64,000 nt of DNA from Nonomuraea soli (GTDB lineage: Bacteria; Actinomycetota; Actinomycetes; Streptosporangiales; Streptosporangiaceae). The stretch covers positions 186,001-250,000 of the forward strand of contig NZ_JACDUR010000007.1 in NCBI RefSeq assembly GCF_013761175.1, in the 5' to 3' direction. This document shows, one piece after another, positions 8,153 through 16,353 of the stretch. Position numbers and translations under genes: made by a program. Under the pieces are notes generated by a model. It was not told the origin of the DNA, did no database searches, and was given only the letters and a program-made list of their open reading frames with translations. Position 1 is the first letter of the stretch. Each line of letters begins with the position of its first letter.

Positions 8153-8785
8153 ATGAGTGGGAGGGGACCCGTGGCATCGTTGCCCGCCGACACCGAGATC
8201 GTCGCCGCGTTGCGCGCCGGCGACGAGGCCATGTTCGCCGCCCTCGTCGACGCGTGGTCGCGCAACCTGCTCTGGCTGGCGCGCTCCTACGTCTCCACCG
8301 ACGCCTCCGCGCAGGAGGTGCTCCAGGACACGTGGCTGGGCGTGCTGCACGGCCTCGGCGGTTTCCAGGGGCGTTCGTCGTTCAAGACGTGGGTCTACCG
8401 GATCCTGATCAACACCGCCAAACGGCGCGGGGTCCGCGAGAGCCGTACCGTGCCGTGGAGCAGCATCGACGGCGGCGAGCCCGCCGTCGACCCCGGCCGT
8501 TTCCGCCTCGGCCACTGGCGGGAGCCTCCGGCCGCCTGGCCCAGCGCCGAGGGCGAGGCGCTCGTGCGCGAAGCGGGGGAGCAGCTCGCCCGCGCTCTGG
8601 CCACGCTGCCGCCGCGACAGCGCGCGGTGATCGTCCTGCGCGACGCCGAGGGCTACAGCGCCGACGAGGTGTGCGAGCTGCTGGGCATCACCGCGGTCAA
8701 CCAGCGGGTCCTGCTGCACCGGGCTCGCGCCGCGCTGCGCAACCGGGTGGAGAGGTACTTTGTGACCATGGCGGGACGACCATGA
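8153..8785 (+). CDS. ECF-type RNA polymerase sigma factor
   Basis: This protein of about 210 aa has region 2 (FAALVDAWSRNLLWLARSYV, QEVLQDTWLGVLHGL, FKTWVYRILINTAKRR) and region 4 (LPPRQRAVIVLRDAEGYSAD followed by ELLGITAVNQRVLLHRARAA), as in extracytoplasmic-function sigma factors. ATG 8153 is chosen; GTG 8171 with GGGAGGGG just before it is a real alternative (protein starting MASLPADTE). It overlaps the anti-sigma gene by four bases (ATGA), so the two are made together. The regulated promoters are unknown; the divergent secreted protein is a plausible target. Confidence 0.9.
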   Translation: MSGRGPVASLPADTEIVAALRAGDEAMFAALVDAWSRNLLWLARSYVSTDASAQEVLQDTWLGVLHGLGGFQGRSSFKTWVYRILINTAKRRGVRESRTVPWSSIDGGEPAVDPGRFRLGHWREPPAAWPSAEGEALVREAGEQLARALATLPPRQRAVIVLRDAEGYSADEVCELLGITAVNQRVLLHRARAALRNRVERYFVTMAGRP

Positions 8786-9012
8786 GGTGCGCCGAGTTCG
8801 TGGAGCTCGTGACCGCCTACCTCGACGGCGCGCTGGACGAGAGGTCGCACGCGCGCTTCGAGCGGCACCTGCGCCGATGTGAGGGCTGCGAGCGTTACCT
8901 GGAGCAGCTTCGCGCGGTAGGGCCGGCCGTCGGCGCGTTGCCGCCGCAACCGCTGCCCGGCGAGGACCGTGACCGGCTGCTGGCGGTCTTCCGCGACTGG
9001 CACGAGGCCTAG
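8782..9012 (+). CDS. Zinc-finger anti-sigma factor (zf-HC2 type)
   Basis: This 76-aa protein carries the H-x3-C-x2-C zinc-binding motif (HLRRCEGC at residues 31-38) after CAEFVELVTAYLDG, the typical zf-HC2 anti-sigma start. It has no membrane segment, so it is a soluble anti-sigma factor, perhaps redox-sensitive through the zinc cysteines. It overlaps the sigma gene stop by four bases and should bind and inhibit that sigma factor. Confidence 0.85.
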   Translation: MRCAEFVELVTAYLDGALDERSHARFERHLRRCEGCERYLEQLRAVGPAVGALPPQPLPGEDRDRLLAVFRDWHEA

Positions 9013-9021
9013 CTCCGCGGC

Positions 9022-10089
9022 TCAGTGGGCTGCCGGCAGCCTGATCTCGAAGCGGCAGCCCGGCCCGTCGTTGACGACGCCGATCGTGCCCTCGTGGGCC
9101 TCGACGATGCCCCGCGCGATGGCCAGGCCGAGCCCCGCGCCGCCGTCCGAGCCGGGTGTGCGGGCCGACTCGCCCCTGAAGGCCACGTCGAACAGCCGCG
9201 GCAGGTCGGCCTCGGGGATGCCGCCGCAGCCGTCGCCGACCAGCAGCCAGGCGGCGTCGTCGCGGGCGAAGGCGCGCAGCGTGACGACGCCGTCCGACGG
9301 GGTGAAGCGGATGGCGTTGACCACCAGGTTGCCCAGCGCGCGGGTGAGCGCCCCGGCGTCGGCCTCGACCGGCACCGGCTCGGCCGAGGCGGCCAGCCGT
9401 ACGCCCTTGGCGCGGGCGAGCGGCTCGGCCGAGTCCATCGTGTCGGCCACCAGGTCGGCCAGCCCGATCCTGGCCCGCGACAACCGCAGCGCGCCCGCGT
9501 GGATGCGAGACAGCTCGAACAGGTCGTCGACCATGCCGGACAGCCGCTCGACCTGGACGCGGATCTGCGCGTGGTAGCGTCCGACGGTCTCGGGATCGGT
9601 GACCACGCCGTCCTCGATCGCCTCGACCATGGCCCGCAGCCCGGCCAGCGGCGTGCGGAGGTCGTGGCTCACCCACGCGACCAGCTCCCGCCGCGCGCCC
9701 TCCAGCGCGCGCTCGCGCGCGTACGCCTCCTCCAGGCTGTCGGCGATGCCCTGCAGCTCGGCCGGGAGGCCCTTGGGCGCGGTGTAATCGCCGGCGCTCA
9801 CGGCCCGCTCCAGCCGCCTGCTCTCCCGCACCACGCGGCGGGCGGCGAAGAAGGCGGCGCCGAGGCCGACCGCTCCGCCCACCGCGATCACGACCAGCAC
9901 CGTGTTCCCGGCCGGGCCCTCGATGGCCATGCCGACGATCCCGGCCACCACGCCGGAGAGGGTGGCCAGGATCGCCACGACCGCGACGACGACCACCATC
10001 GAGCGCAGGGTCCGCAGGCGGGACATCGCCGCGATGCCCGCCAGGCCGCCCAGCCCGGCGATGACCGCGACGACGCTCGTGATCGTCAT
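9022..10089 (-). CDS. Sensor histidine kinase
   Basis: This 355-aa protein starts at ATG 10089, overlapping the response regulator stop (ATGA). Two N-terminal helices (about 1-20 and 27-80, the latter probably a hairpin pair) leave almost no extracellular loop, so it probably senses a membrane or cytoplasmic signal. A HAMP-like segment is followed by the H-box LVAWVSHDLRTPLAGL, N box LGNLVVNAIRF, G1 GDGCGGIPEADL and G2 GGAGLGLAIA. The operon is regulator then kinase on the minus strand. Its end is convergent with the anti-sigma gene nine bases away. Confidence 0.92.
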   Translation of the reverse strand: MTITSVVAVIAGLGGLAGIAAMSRLRTLRSMVVVVAVVAILATLSGVVAGIVGMAIEGPAGNTVLVVIAVGGAVGLGAAFFAARRVVRESRRLERAVSAGDYTAPKGLPAELQGIADSLEEAYARERALEGARRELVAWVSHDLRTPLAGLRAMVEAIEDGVVTDPETVGRYHAQIRVQVERLSGMVDDLFELSRIHAGALRLSRARIGLADLVADTMDSAEPLARAKGVRLAASAEPVPVEADAGALTRALGNLVVNAIRFTPSDGVVTLRAFARDDAAWLLVGDGCGGIPEADLPRLFDVAFRGESARTPGSDGGAGLGLAIARGIVEAHEGTIGVVNDGPGCRFEIRLPAAH

Positions 10090-10769
10090 GGCGAGGGCTC
10101 GAAGCGGTAGCCAACGCCCCACACCGTGACGATCCGCCTTGGGCTGGTCGGGTCGGGTTCGATCTTCTCCCGCAGCCTGCGCACGTGGACCGTCACCGTC
10201 GAGGTGTCGCCGAAGGTCCAGCCCCACACGAGTTTGAGCAGGTCGTCGCGGCTGAAGGCCTGGCGCGGGTTGCGCATCAGATAGGCCAGCAGGTCGAACT
10301 CCCGCGCGGTGAGCGCCAGCATCTCCTCGCCCAGGTGTGCCTGGCGTGCCCCGACGTCCACGACCAGGTCGGCGTCGCGCAGCACGCCGGTCGCGGGGGC
10401 GGCGCCCCTGGCCCTGCGCAGCACCGACTGCACCCTCAGCGCCAGCTCACGCGGGCTGAACGGCTTGACCATGTAGTCGTCGGCGCCCGTCTCCAGGCCC
10501 GCGATGCGGTCGGTCTCCTCGCCGAGGGCCGTCAGCATGATGACCGGCACCGGCCAGCGTTCACGCAGCTTCTCGCAGACCTTCAGGCCGTCGACCTTCG
10601 GCAGCATGAGGTCGAGGATCATCAGGTCGGGCGGGTTGGCCATGGCCCTGCGCAGCGCTTCCGCGCCGTCGCCGACGTGCTCCACCTCGTGGCCGTCGCG
10701 CTCCAGGTATCGCGTCACGACCTCGGCGACCGTGAGATCGTCGTCGACGACCAGGATGCGGGTGCTCAT
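10086..10769 (-). CDS. OmpR/PhoB-family response regulator
   Basis: This 227-aa protein has a receiver domain with VVDDD at residues 7-11, phosphoacceptor D53 (MILDLMLPKVDG) and K near 102 (MVKPFSPREL), then a winged-helix domain ending RIVTVWGVGYRFEPSP. It is first in a two-gene operon with the kinase at 9022-10089. Upstream of its start lie 10-bp direct repeats (10791-10850) that are well placed for autoregulation, because this family often binds tandem direct repeats. Confidence 0.93.
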   Translation of the reverse strand: MSTRILVVDDDLTVAEVVTRYLERDGHEVEHVGDGAEALRRAMANPPDLMILDLMLPKVDGLKVCEKLRERWPVPVIMLTALGEETDRIAGLETGADDYMVKPFSPRELALRVQSVLRRARGAAPATGVLRDADLVVDVGARQAHLGEEMLALTAREFDLLAYLMRNPRQAFSRDDLLKLVWGWTFGDTSTVTVHVRRLREKIEPDPTSPRRIVTVWGVGYRFEPSP

Positions 10770-10790
10770 CTCACCACGGTACGACGCCGT

Positions 10791-10850
10791 GGCGGCCGTC
10801 GGCCCCCGTCAGCCCCTGTCGGCCCCTGTCGGCCCCTGTCAGCCCCTGTC
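10791..10850 (-). repeat. Six 10-bp direct repeats upstream of the response regulator
   Basis: Read on the minus strand, the unit GACAGGGGCY occurs four times exactly, then as GACGGGGGCC and a degenerate GACGGCCGCC, all in a 10-bp register. The array lies 22-81 bases upstream of the response regulator start and directly after the TetR stop codon. One repeat per helical turn is the pattern expected for cooperative OmpR-type binding. It could also be a slippage-prone GC-rich tract without function. Confidence 0.6.
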
Positions 10851-11505
10851 AGCCTCCGGCCGGAGTGCCCGGCCGGTCCATGCCCGCGGCCAGGGCGGCG
10901 ATCGCGTGGTCGATCTCCTGGCCGAGGAGGTCGGTCGGCGGTGGCTGATCCCCGTCGGCGTGGGCGAGCCAGCGTCCCAGGACCACGCGCAGCGCCGTGA
11001 GGGCCGTCGCCGCGCACAGCGCCGGGTAGATCCCGGCGCCGTGAGGGTCGCCCGGCGGGAGGCGTTCCGCGATGGCGTCGGCGAGCGCCTTCTCCTGCGC
11101 GGCCAGCACGGCCAGCTGGTGGGGCATCAACGCCGGGGTCCGGTGGATGAGCCTGATGGCCGCGACGTAGTCGTGGCCGGCGGCCTGGTCGTCGTCGTGG
11201 CTGTGGTCGCGGTCGATGACCGCGAGCACCGCCTCGCGCAGTGCCCGCAGCACCGACTCCGAGCGCGGCCTGGCGCGGAACTCGCCGATGAGCGCCTCCG
11301 CGCCGGCCGCGGCCGAGGCCACGACGGCCTCCTCCTTGCTGGAGAAGTAGTTGAAGAAGGTGCGCAGCGCGATGTCGGCCTCGGAGGCGATCTGCTCGAC
11401 CGTGACGCCCTCCACGCCGTGGCGCAGCGCCAGCCTCAGGGCCGCCTGCCGTACGGCGGAGCGGGTGGCCTGCTTCTTGCGCTCACGGCGACCAGGGATG
11501 GTCAT
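10849..11505 (-). CDS. TetR-family transcriptional regulator
   Basis: This 218-aa protein starts at ATG 11505 (MTIPGRRERKKQATRSAVR), overlapping the P450 stop (ATGA). The N-terminal helix-turn-helix (about 10-60) has GVEGVTVEQIASEADIALRT and FFNYFSSKEE, classic TetR recognition motifs. The rest is a helical ligand-binding domain of unknown ligand. It is co-transcribed with the P450 and probably regulates it. The paired inverted repeats at 12757-12788 just upstream of the P450 are candidate binding sites. Confidence 0.9.
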   Translation of the reverse strand: MTIPGRRERKKQATRSAVRQAALRLALRHGVEGVTVEQIASEADIALRTFFNYFSSKEEAVVASAAAGAEALIGEFRARPRSESVLRALREAVLAVIDRDHSHDDDQAAGHDYVAAIRLIHRTPALMPHQLAVLAAQEKALADAIAERLPPGDPHGAGIYPALCAATALTALRVVLGRWLAHADGDQPPPTDLLGQEIDHAIAALAAGMDRPGTPAGG

Positions 11506-12743
11506 GGGCTCCAGGTTACGGGCAGGGCGTGCACGCCGAAGATGAGCATCTCGTTGCGCAGCGGCACCTGCGCGGCGGGTACGGCGAGGCGGAGGCCGGG
11601 GATGCGGGTGAACAGCTCGCTCAGTCCGACTCGCATCTCGGCGCGTGCCAGCTGCTGGCCCAGGCACTGGTGGATGCCGTGCCCGAAGGCCAGATGCGAG
11701 GCTCGTGCCCGTTTGACGTCGAGGCGGTCGGGCTCGTCCCAGTGCCTGATGTCGCGGTTGGCCTCGGGCGTCGCGATGATCACGGTGCCGCGCGCGGGCA
11801 CCTCGACGTCGCCGATCGTGACCGCCTCGGTCGCGACCCGGCTGACGCCCATCTGGATGATCGACAGGTAGCGCAATAGCTCCTCGATCGTGTTGTCCAT
11901 CAGTTCGGGGTCGGTGCGCAGCGCCGCGAGCTGGTCGGGGTGTTCGAGCAGCGCGAAGGCGCCCAGGCCGAGCATGTTGGCGGTGGTCTCGTGGCCGGCG
12001 CCGAGCAGGACGAGCGCCATGTCGGTCAGCTGGGCGTCGGTGAGCGGGGGGTCGGCGTCGTGGACGAGCCCCGAGAGCATGTCGTCGGCGGGTTCCGCGC
12101 GTTTGCGCGCGACCAGTTCATGGATGAAGGCGTACAGCTCGAAGCCGGCGCGGGCCCGCTCGTCGTCGGGTGAGCTCGAGTTGAGTGCGATGGCGGTGCG
12201 TTCCTGGAAGACGGCGCGGTCGGCGTAGTCGACGCCGAGCATCTCGCAGATCGCCAGCGAGGGGATGGGGAGCGCGTAGGCGGGCACGAGGTCGGCCTCG
12301 GTGCCGGCGGCCAGCATGGCATCGATGTGCTCCACGGCGATCTCGCGCAGCCGCGACTCCAGGGCCTTCATGCGGCGGACGGTGAACTGGCCGGTGAGCA
12401 GGCGTCGCAGCCGCGTGTGCTCGGGCGGGTCCATGAAGACGAACATGCCGTCGTCGCGGCTGGCGACCACCGGCGGCCTCTCGCCCGGGTGCAGCTTGGT
12501 GGCGTCGGGGTGTCGCACACGGTCGGCGCTGAACCGGGCGTCGGCCAGGACGGCGCGGGCCTCCTGCAGGCCGGTGACCAGCCAGGCGGGGTTGCCGTTG
12601 GCCAGCGTGATCGGCTGGACGGGGCCTTGGCCGCGGCGCCGTACCAGGCCGGAGGGCGGGTCGAAGGGGCAGCCGGTCCGCTCCACAAGATCGGCAGGCA
12701 GCATCTGGCGAATCGCGGTGGGGGATTGCGTCACCCTGCCCAC
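11502..12743 (-). CDS. Cytochrome P450 (bacterial class I, CYP105-like)
   Basis: This 413-aa soluble P450 has the I-helix motif LLGAGHETTAN, the K-helix EELLR and the heme loop FGHGIHQCLG with the ligand C360 by hand count. Length and motifs match actinobacterial xenobiotic/secondary-metabolite P450s. The start is GTG 12743; GTG 12734 (MTQSPTAI) is an alternative. No ferredoxin gene follows. It is paired with a TetR regulator, so it looks like an inducible monooxygenase responding to a small molecule, not a part of the RiPP or PKS clusters, from which it is separated by other operons. Confidence 0.9.
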   Translation of the reverse strand: MGRVTQSPTAIRQMLPADLVERTGCPFDPPSGLVRRRGQGPVQPITLANGNPAWLVTGLQEARAVLADARFSADRVRHPDATKLHPGERPPVVASRDDGMFVFMDPPEHTRLRRLLTGQFTVRRMKALESRLREIAVEHIDAMLAAGTEADLVPAYALPIPSLAICEMLGVDYADRAVFQERTAIALNSSSPDDERARAGFELYAFIHELVARKRAEPADDMLSGLVHDADPPLTDAQLTDMALVLLGAGHETTANMLGLGAFALLEHPDQLAALRTDPELMDNTIEELLRYLSIIQMGVSRVATEAVTIGDVEVPARGTVIIATPEANRDIRHWDEPDRLDVKRARASHLAFGHGIHQCLGQQLARAEMRVGLSELFTRIPGLRLAVPAAQVPLRNEMLIFGVHALPVTWSP

Positions 12744-12756
12744 GCTATCCGCAAAA

Positions 12757-12788
12757 ATGCACGACGTGCATCATTGCGCGACGCGCAA
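12757..12788. promoter_or_regulatory. Two adjacent 15-bp inverted repeats upstream of the P450-TetR operon
   Basis: ATGCACGACGTGCAT (12757-12771) and TTGCGCGACGCGCAA (12774-12788) are each perfect 6-3-6 inverted repeats sharing the centre GAC and the pattern wTGCrCGACGyGCAw. Their centres are 17 bp apart. They occupy almost the whole 48-bp gap between the LysR stop and the P450 start, ending 14 bases upstream of the P450. The best reading is a double operator for the co-encoded TetR protein. Confidence 0.65.
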
Positions 12789-12791
12789 CTT

Positions 12792-13682
12792 TCACACCGA
12801 CTCCAGCGTGGTCACGATCTCCTCGGCGAACAGCAGGCCGGCCAGCCCGTGCCTCCCGCGGCGGATCAGGGAGAGCACGTTGTCGCTGAAGGCGCGATCC
12901 CTGACCGGCCGGAAGGCCAGGCTTCCGCGGTGCTGCTCCTCGGCGATGTCGAACCTGCTGAGAAAGGCGATGGCCTCGCCCCCGGCGGCGAGCCGTTTCA
13001 TCGCCTCGATCGAGTTGGTGTGGAAGGCCGGCTCCACCTTCAGCCCGGCCTGCGCGAAGGCGTCGGCGATGGTGCCGTGGATGACCATCGACCGGTCCGC
13101 GAAGATCAGCGGATAGGACGCGCACTGCGCCAGCGGGATCGACTCCAGCCGGGCCAGCGGATGGCCGGGCGCGATGACCGCTCCGAGCCGCGTGTCGAGT
13201 TGCCAGCACGTCTCCAGCTGGGGCGATACGGGTACGTTGAACCCCAGTCCCAGGTCTGCCTCGCTGTCGGCCACGGCGCGCACGATGTCGTGGGCCGACA
13301 TGGTCAGGATCGAGACCCTGACCTCGGGGTGGCGGGTGTGGAAGCCGACCGTCGCCGTCGAGACGATGCTGCTGGCCAGCCCCGTCATCGTGGCGATCAC
13401 CACCTCGCCGCTCGGGAGCGACTGCAGGTCGCGGATCTCGGTCACGGCCTCGCGATACTCCTGCAGCGTCCTGCGCACGTGCGCCAGCAGCACCTCGCCG
13501 GCCGGAGTCAGCCGCATCCCGCGCGGCAGCCGTTCGAACAGCGCCTCGCCGAGCTCCTCCTCCAGCATCAGGATCTGCCGGTTGATGGCCGACGGCGCGA
13601 CGTGGAGCCTTGCTCCCGCGGCCCGGATGGAGCCGTGCCGCGCGACCTCGTCGATGTAGTGCAGCAAGCGCGAGTGGAGCAT
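12792..13682 (-). CDS. LysR-family transcriptional regulator
   Basis: This 296-aa protein starts at ATG 13682 with GGAGG five bases upstream. The N-terminal helix-turn-helix reads LHYIDEVARHGSIRAAGARL then VAPSAINRQILMLEEELGE, typical LysR. The C-terminal part is a two-lobed effector domain (about 90-290). It is divergent from the amidohydrolase at 13847 with a 164-bp spacer, the classic LysR arrangement, so it probably controls that amidohydrolase/membrane-protein operon. Downstream on the same strand are the P450 and TetR genes, which have their own operators. Confidence 0.92.
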   Translation of the reverse strand: MLHSRLLHYIDEVARHGSIRAAGARLHVAPSAINRQILMLEEELGEALFERLPRGMRLTPAGEVLLAHVRRTLQEYREAVTEIRDLQSLPSGEVVIATMTGLASSIVSTATVGFHTRHPEVRVSILTMSAHDIVRAVADSEADLGLGFNVPVSPQLETCWQLDTRLGAVIAPGHPLARLESIPLAQCASYPLIFADRSMVIHGTIADAFAQAGLKVEPAFHTNSIEAMKRLAAGGEAIAFLSRFDIAEEQHRGSLAFRPVRDRAFSDNVLSLIRRGRHGLAGLLFAEEIVTTLESV

Positions 13683-13846
13683 GGGGCCTCCCGGACCGGG
13701 GTGTGCGAAAAAAGAGTACAGTCCGTGCGAAAACCGGCGCTTGTCAGCAACGGTCGCGTGCAATTTCATAGCCCCAGTGCGTACGAGCAAGTCCTAGGGT
13801 GCCTCGTTCCGCCGAGCAGACCGCCAGCCGAGCCACGAAACGAGAA
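13683..13846. promoter_or_regulatory. Divergent promoter region, LysR gene / amidohydrolase
   Basis: This 164-bp spacer is relatively AT-rich at 13707-13775 (AAAAAAGAGTACAG, GCAATTTCATAG), consistent with overlapping divergent promoters and a LysR box. I could not fix a single T-N11-A site with confidence. If the amidohydrolase starts at the upstream GTG (13799), the spacer shrinks to 116 bp. Confidence 0.4.
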
Positions 13847-15592
13847 ATGATGCACCAGCAGGCGCACTACGACCATGTGCGGACGATCTTCGCCATCCTG
13901 CAGGGGGAACGGGAAGCCGACCTCCTCCTGCGCAACCTCAACATCCTCGACGTGCACAGCGAGTCCGTCCACCAGGGCTCGCTCCTCGTGTACGGCCAGC
14001 GCATCATCGCGCTCGACCCCGACGAGTCCATCGTCAAGGTGCGCGAGGTCTTCGACGGCGAAGGCCTCTACGCCATTCCCGGACTGATCGACGCCCACCT
14101 GCACTTCGACGCCCAGCTCGCCCACCCGGCGGCCTTCGGCGAGGCGATCGTGCCGAGCGGGACGACCACCATCTTCGCCGAGACCCTCGACTTCGCCAGC
14201 GCCGCCGGCGACGAGGCCATCGAGGCGGCCCGGGCGCTGTTCCTGGGCCACGACGAGCTCCCCTACCGGATCTACGCCTTCGCCCCCGGCAAGAAGACCT
14301 CGGTCGAGGTCACCGAGGCGATGCTTCAGATGGAGCCGGTCATCGGCCTGGGCGAGCTCGCCCACCTGTCGTACATGACCGGCAACGACGACGACTTCCG
14401 CAAGTCCGCCCTGGGCCGCGCCAACGGCGGCTTCGTCAACTGCCACTGGGGCGTGACGGCGCTGCCGGACCTGCTGCTGAACTACATGCCCGCCATCGGC
14501 GCGCACAACAACCACGACGTCTGGAACGAGGAGGACATCGAGAAGAGCATCCGCCACGGCTTCCACACGCAGATCAAGTTCGGCGTGGGCAGCCCCGAGG
14601 TCATCAAGACCATGCTGCGCGCGATCGTCAAGCGCCGGTGGCCGGCCGAGAACTTCCAGCTGTGCGCCGACAACATCTCCGTCGACCGCGTCCTGACCAA
14701 GGGCCACATCGACTGGGTGATCTCCCTGGCCGTCGAGATGGGCATCAGCCCGATCCAGGCGATCAAGATGGGCACGCTGTACGCCGCGCGCTCGTTCGGC
14801 ATGGACCACGAGTTCGGCTCGCTCGCCCCCGGCCGCTACGCCGACATCGTGCTCACCGACAGCCTTTCGAAGATCAACCCGCGCTACGTGTTCAAGGGCG
14901 GCGAGCTCGTCGCCAAGGACCGCAAGCTGCTCAAGACGGTCGACCTCGACTACTCCGGCATGGTCAAGGAGCCCAGGCCGGGACTGGCGGACCTCACCCC
15001 TGAGCAGCTCGACCTCGTCCCGATCGAGATCTCGCCCGACGGCACCCAGGCCAAGGTCCTGCTCTTCGACGTCTACGGCCGGGGCCACCTCAAGTTCTCG
15101 CAGGAGATCTGGCTCCCGTACCAGGACGGGACCGTCGTGCCCGAGGCCGACGGCGTCAGGCTCAGCCGCATCTCCGTCGTGCAGCGCTACGCCGACGGCG
15201 AGCGCAACGTCGTCAACGGCGTGTTCAAGGGCGTCTCCATGGACAGCGGCGCCGTGTCGACCTTCTGGCCCGCACCCGTCGCCTACTTCGTCGTCGTCGG
15301 CACCGACAGCGCCGAGATGCACGCCAACCTCAAGCAGCTCGACACCTACGTCGGCGGCTGCATCGTCACCCGGGACCGGCAGGTGAAGGCCGCACTGCCC
15401 CTGGACATCTACGGCGTCATGGCCGACATGAGCCTGACCGAGCTCGTCGACGCGACCCGCTCGATCGACGCGGCCATGGAGGAGCTCGGCCACCGCAACG
15501 AGGGCGAACCGGTCGTCAACAAGCTCCTGACGCTGTTCATCTCTCTGGACCGCTTCGGGTTCATGACAGGAGGCTGCTGTGCTGGAGCATGA
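13847..15592 (+). CDS. Adenine-deaminase-like amidohydrolase
   Basis: This protein of about 581 aa starts at ATG 13847; GTG 13799 would add 16 residues and is possible. It has an amidohydrolase barrel with the metal motif DAHLHFDAQ (H84 and H86 from this start), then NCHWGV, AHNNHDVW and CADNIS. The adenine deaminase C-terminal domain has NGVFKGVSMDSGAVSTFW and YFVVVGTDSAEMHANL. Length fits Ade proteins. The motifs differ from those I recall for true Ade (for example HNNHDVW where SDHE is expected), so the substrate may be another purine or cyclic amidine. It is translationally coupled to the membrane protein at 15579. Confidence 0.78.
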   Translation: MMHQQAHYDHVRTIFAILQGEREADLLLRNLNILDVHSESVHQGSLLVYGQRIIALDPDESIVKVREVFDGEGLYAIPGLIDAHLHFDAQLAHPAAFGEAIVPSGTTTIFAETLDFASAAGDEAIEAARALFLGHDELPYRIYAFAPGKKTSVEVTEAMLQMEPVIGLGELAHLSYMTGNDDDFRKSALGRANGGFVNCHWGVTALPDLLLNYMPAIGAHNNHDVWNEEDIEKSIRHGFHTQIKFGVGSPEVIKTMLRAIVKRRWPAENFQLCADNISVDRVLTKGHIDWVISLAVEMGISPIQAIKMGTLYAARSFGMDHEFGSLAPGRYADIVLTDSLSKINPRYVFKGGELVAKDRKLLKTVDLDYSGMVKEPRPGLADLTPEQLDLVPIEISPDGTQAKVLLFDVYGRGHLKFSQEIWLPYQDGTVVPEADGVRLSRISVVQRYADGERNVVNGVFKGVSMDSGAVSTFWPAPVAYFVVVGTDSAEMHANLKQLDTYVGGCIVTRDRQVKAALPLDIYGVMADMSLTELVDATRSIDAAMEELGHRNEGEPVVNKLLTLFISLDRFGFMTGGCCAGA

Positions 15593-16244
15593 GAGGGAGG
15601 CGGGTGTCGCCGACACCGGCGGCCTCGTGCGCCGGTGGCTCACCTACGGCGCGGGCATCTACCTGCTGACGCTGGGCGTCAGCCTCGCGATCAGGGCGGG
15701 CATCGGCATCTCGCCGCAGAGCAGCCTCACCCGCACGATGACGCTGGTGCTCCCGCCGATCAGCCAGGGCACCTTCAACTTCATCCTCGAGATCCTGATG
15801 CTGGTCCTGACGTACCTCGTCATGCCGAAGGACTTCAAGCTGAGGAACCTCCTGTCGCTCGTGCCGGCCTTCGTCCTGGCGGCGTTCCTCGACCTGAACC
15901 TGATGCTGACCAGCTGGGTCGTGCTCGACGCCTACGCGGCGAAGTTCGCCCTGCTGGTGTTCGCGGACGCCACGCTGGCCTTCGGGCTGTTCCTGATGAT
16001 CCGGGCCAACCTGGTGCTGATGCCGGTCGACATGTTCGTCAACACGATCTTCAAACGGACCGGGTTCAAGTGGGGCAACATCAAGACGGCCTTCGACTGC
16101 ACGCTGCTGGTGGCGGCGGCGGCGATCGGGCTGATCTTCCTGGGTGCTCCGCACTTCATCAGGGAGGGGACCATCATCAACGGGATCCTCGTCGGGCAGT
16201 ACATCAAGCTCTACTTCTTCCTGTTCAAGAAGTTCAAGGCCTGA
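15579..16244 (+). CDS. YczE/YitT-like integral membrane protein
   Basis: This 221-aa protein starts at GTG 15579, with AGGAGG upstream and an overlap of 14 bases with the amidohydrolase. About five or six membrane helices are visible. Motifs RAGIGISPQSSLTRT and LMPVDMFVNTIFKRTGFKWG resemble YczE/YitT-type membrane proteins of unknown transport function. Coupling to the deaminase suggests a permease or exporter for its substrate or product, which is inference. It is followed by the promoter of the RiPP precursor. Confidence 0.75.
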   Translation: MLEHEREAGVADTGGLVRRWLTYGAGIYLLTLGVSLAIRAGIGISPQSSLTRTMTLVLPPISQGTFNFILEILMLVLTYLVMPKDFKLRNLLSLVPAFVLAAFLDLNLMLTSWVVLDAYAAKFALLVFADATLAFGLFLMIRANLVLMPVDMFVNTIFKRTGFKWGNIKTAFDCTLLVAAAAIGLIFLGAPHFIREGTIINGILVGQYIKLYFFLFKKFKA

Positions 16245-16261
16245 CCCGTCCGTCACGCCCC

Positions 16262-16304
16262 CATACCTCCGGCATACCTCCTGCATACCCCGGCTCCCTA
16301 GCAT
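16262..16304 (+). promoter_or_regulatory. Three 11-bp direct repeats and -10 element (SARP-like promoter of the RiPP precursor)
   Basis: CATACCTCCGG (16262-16272), CATACCTCCTG (16273-16283) and CATACCCCGG (16284-16293) repeat every 11 bp. A -10-like TAGCAT lies at 16299-16304, eight bases after the heptamer CATACCC of the last repeat. Direct repeats every 11 bp ending eight bases from the -10 are the known layout for SARP activators in actinomycetes. No SARP gene is in the window. The predicted transcript starts near 16311, about 43 bases before the precursor ATG. Confidence 0.55.
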
Positions 16305-16353
16305 CGGCAGCGCACGACCTCAGGTTCCAGCCAGGTGAAAAAGAGGGGTATCG

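Noticed and set aside
11502..12743. P450 as tailoring enzyme of the RiPP or PKS
   Set aside because: It is in its own operon with a TetR gene and is separated from the RiPP cluster by a LysR gene and the deaminase operon. A tailoring role cannot be excluded but has no support.
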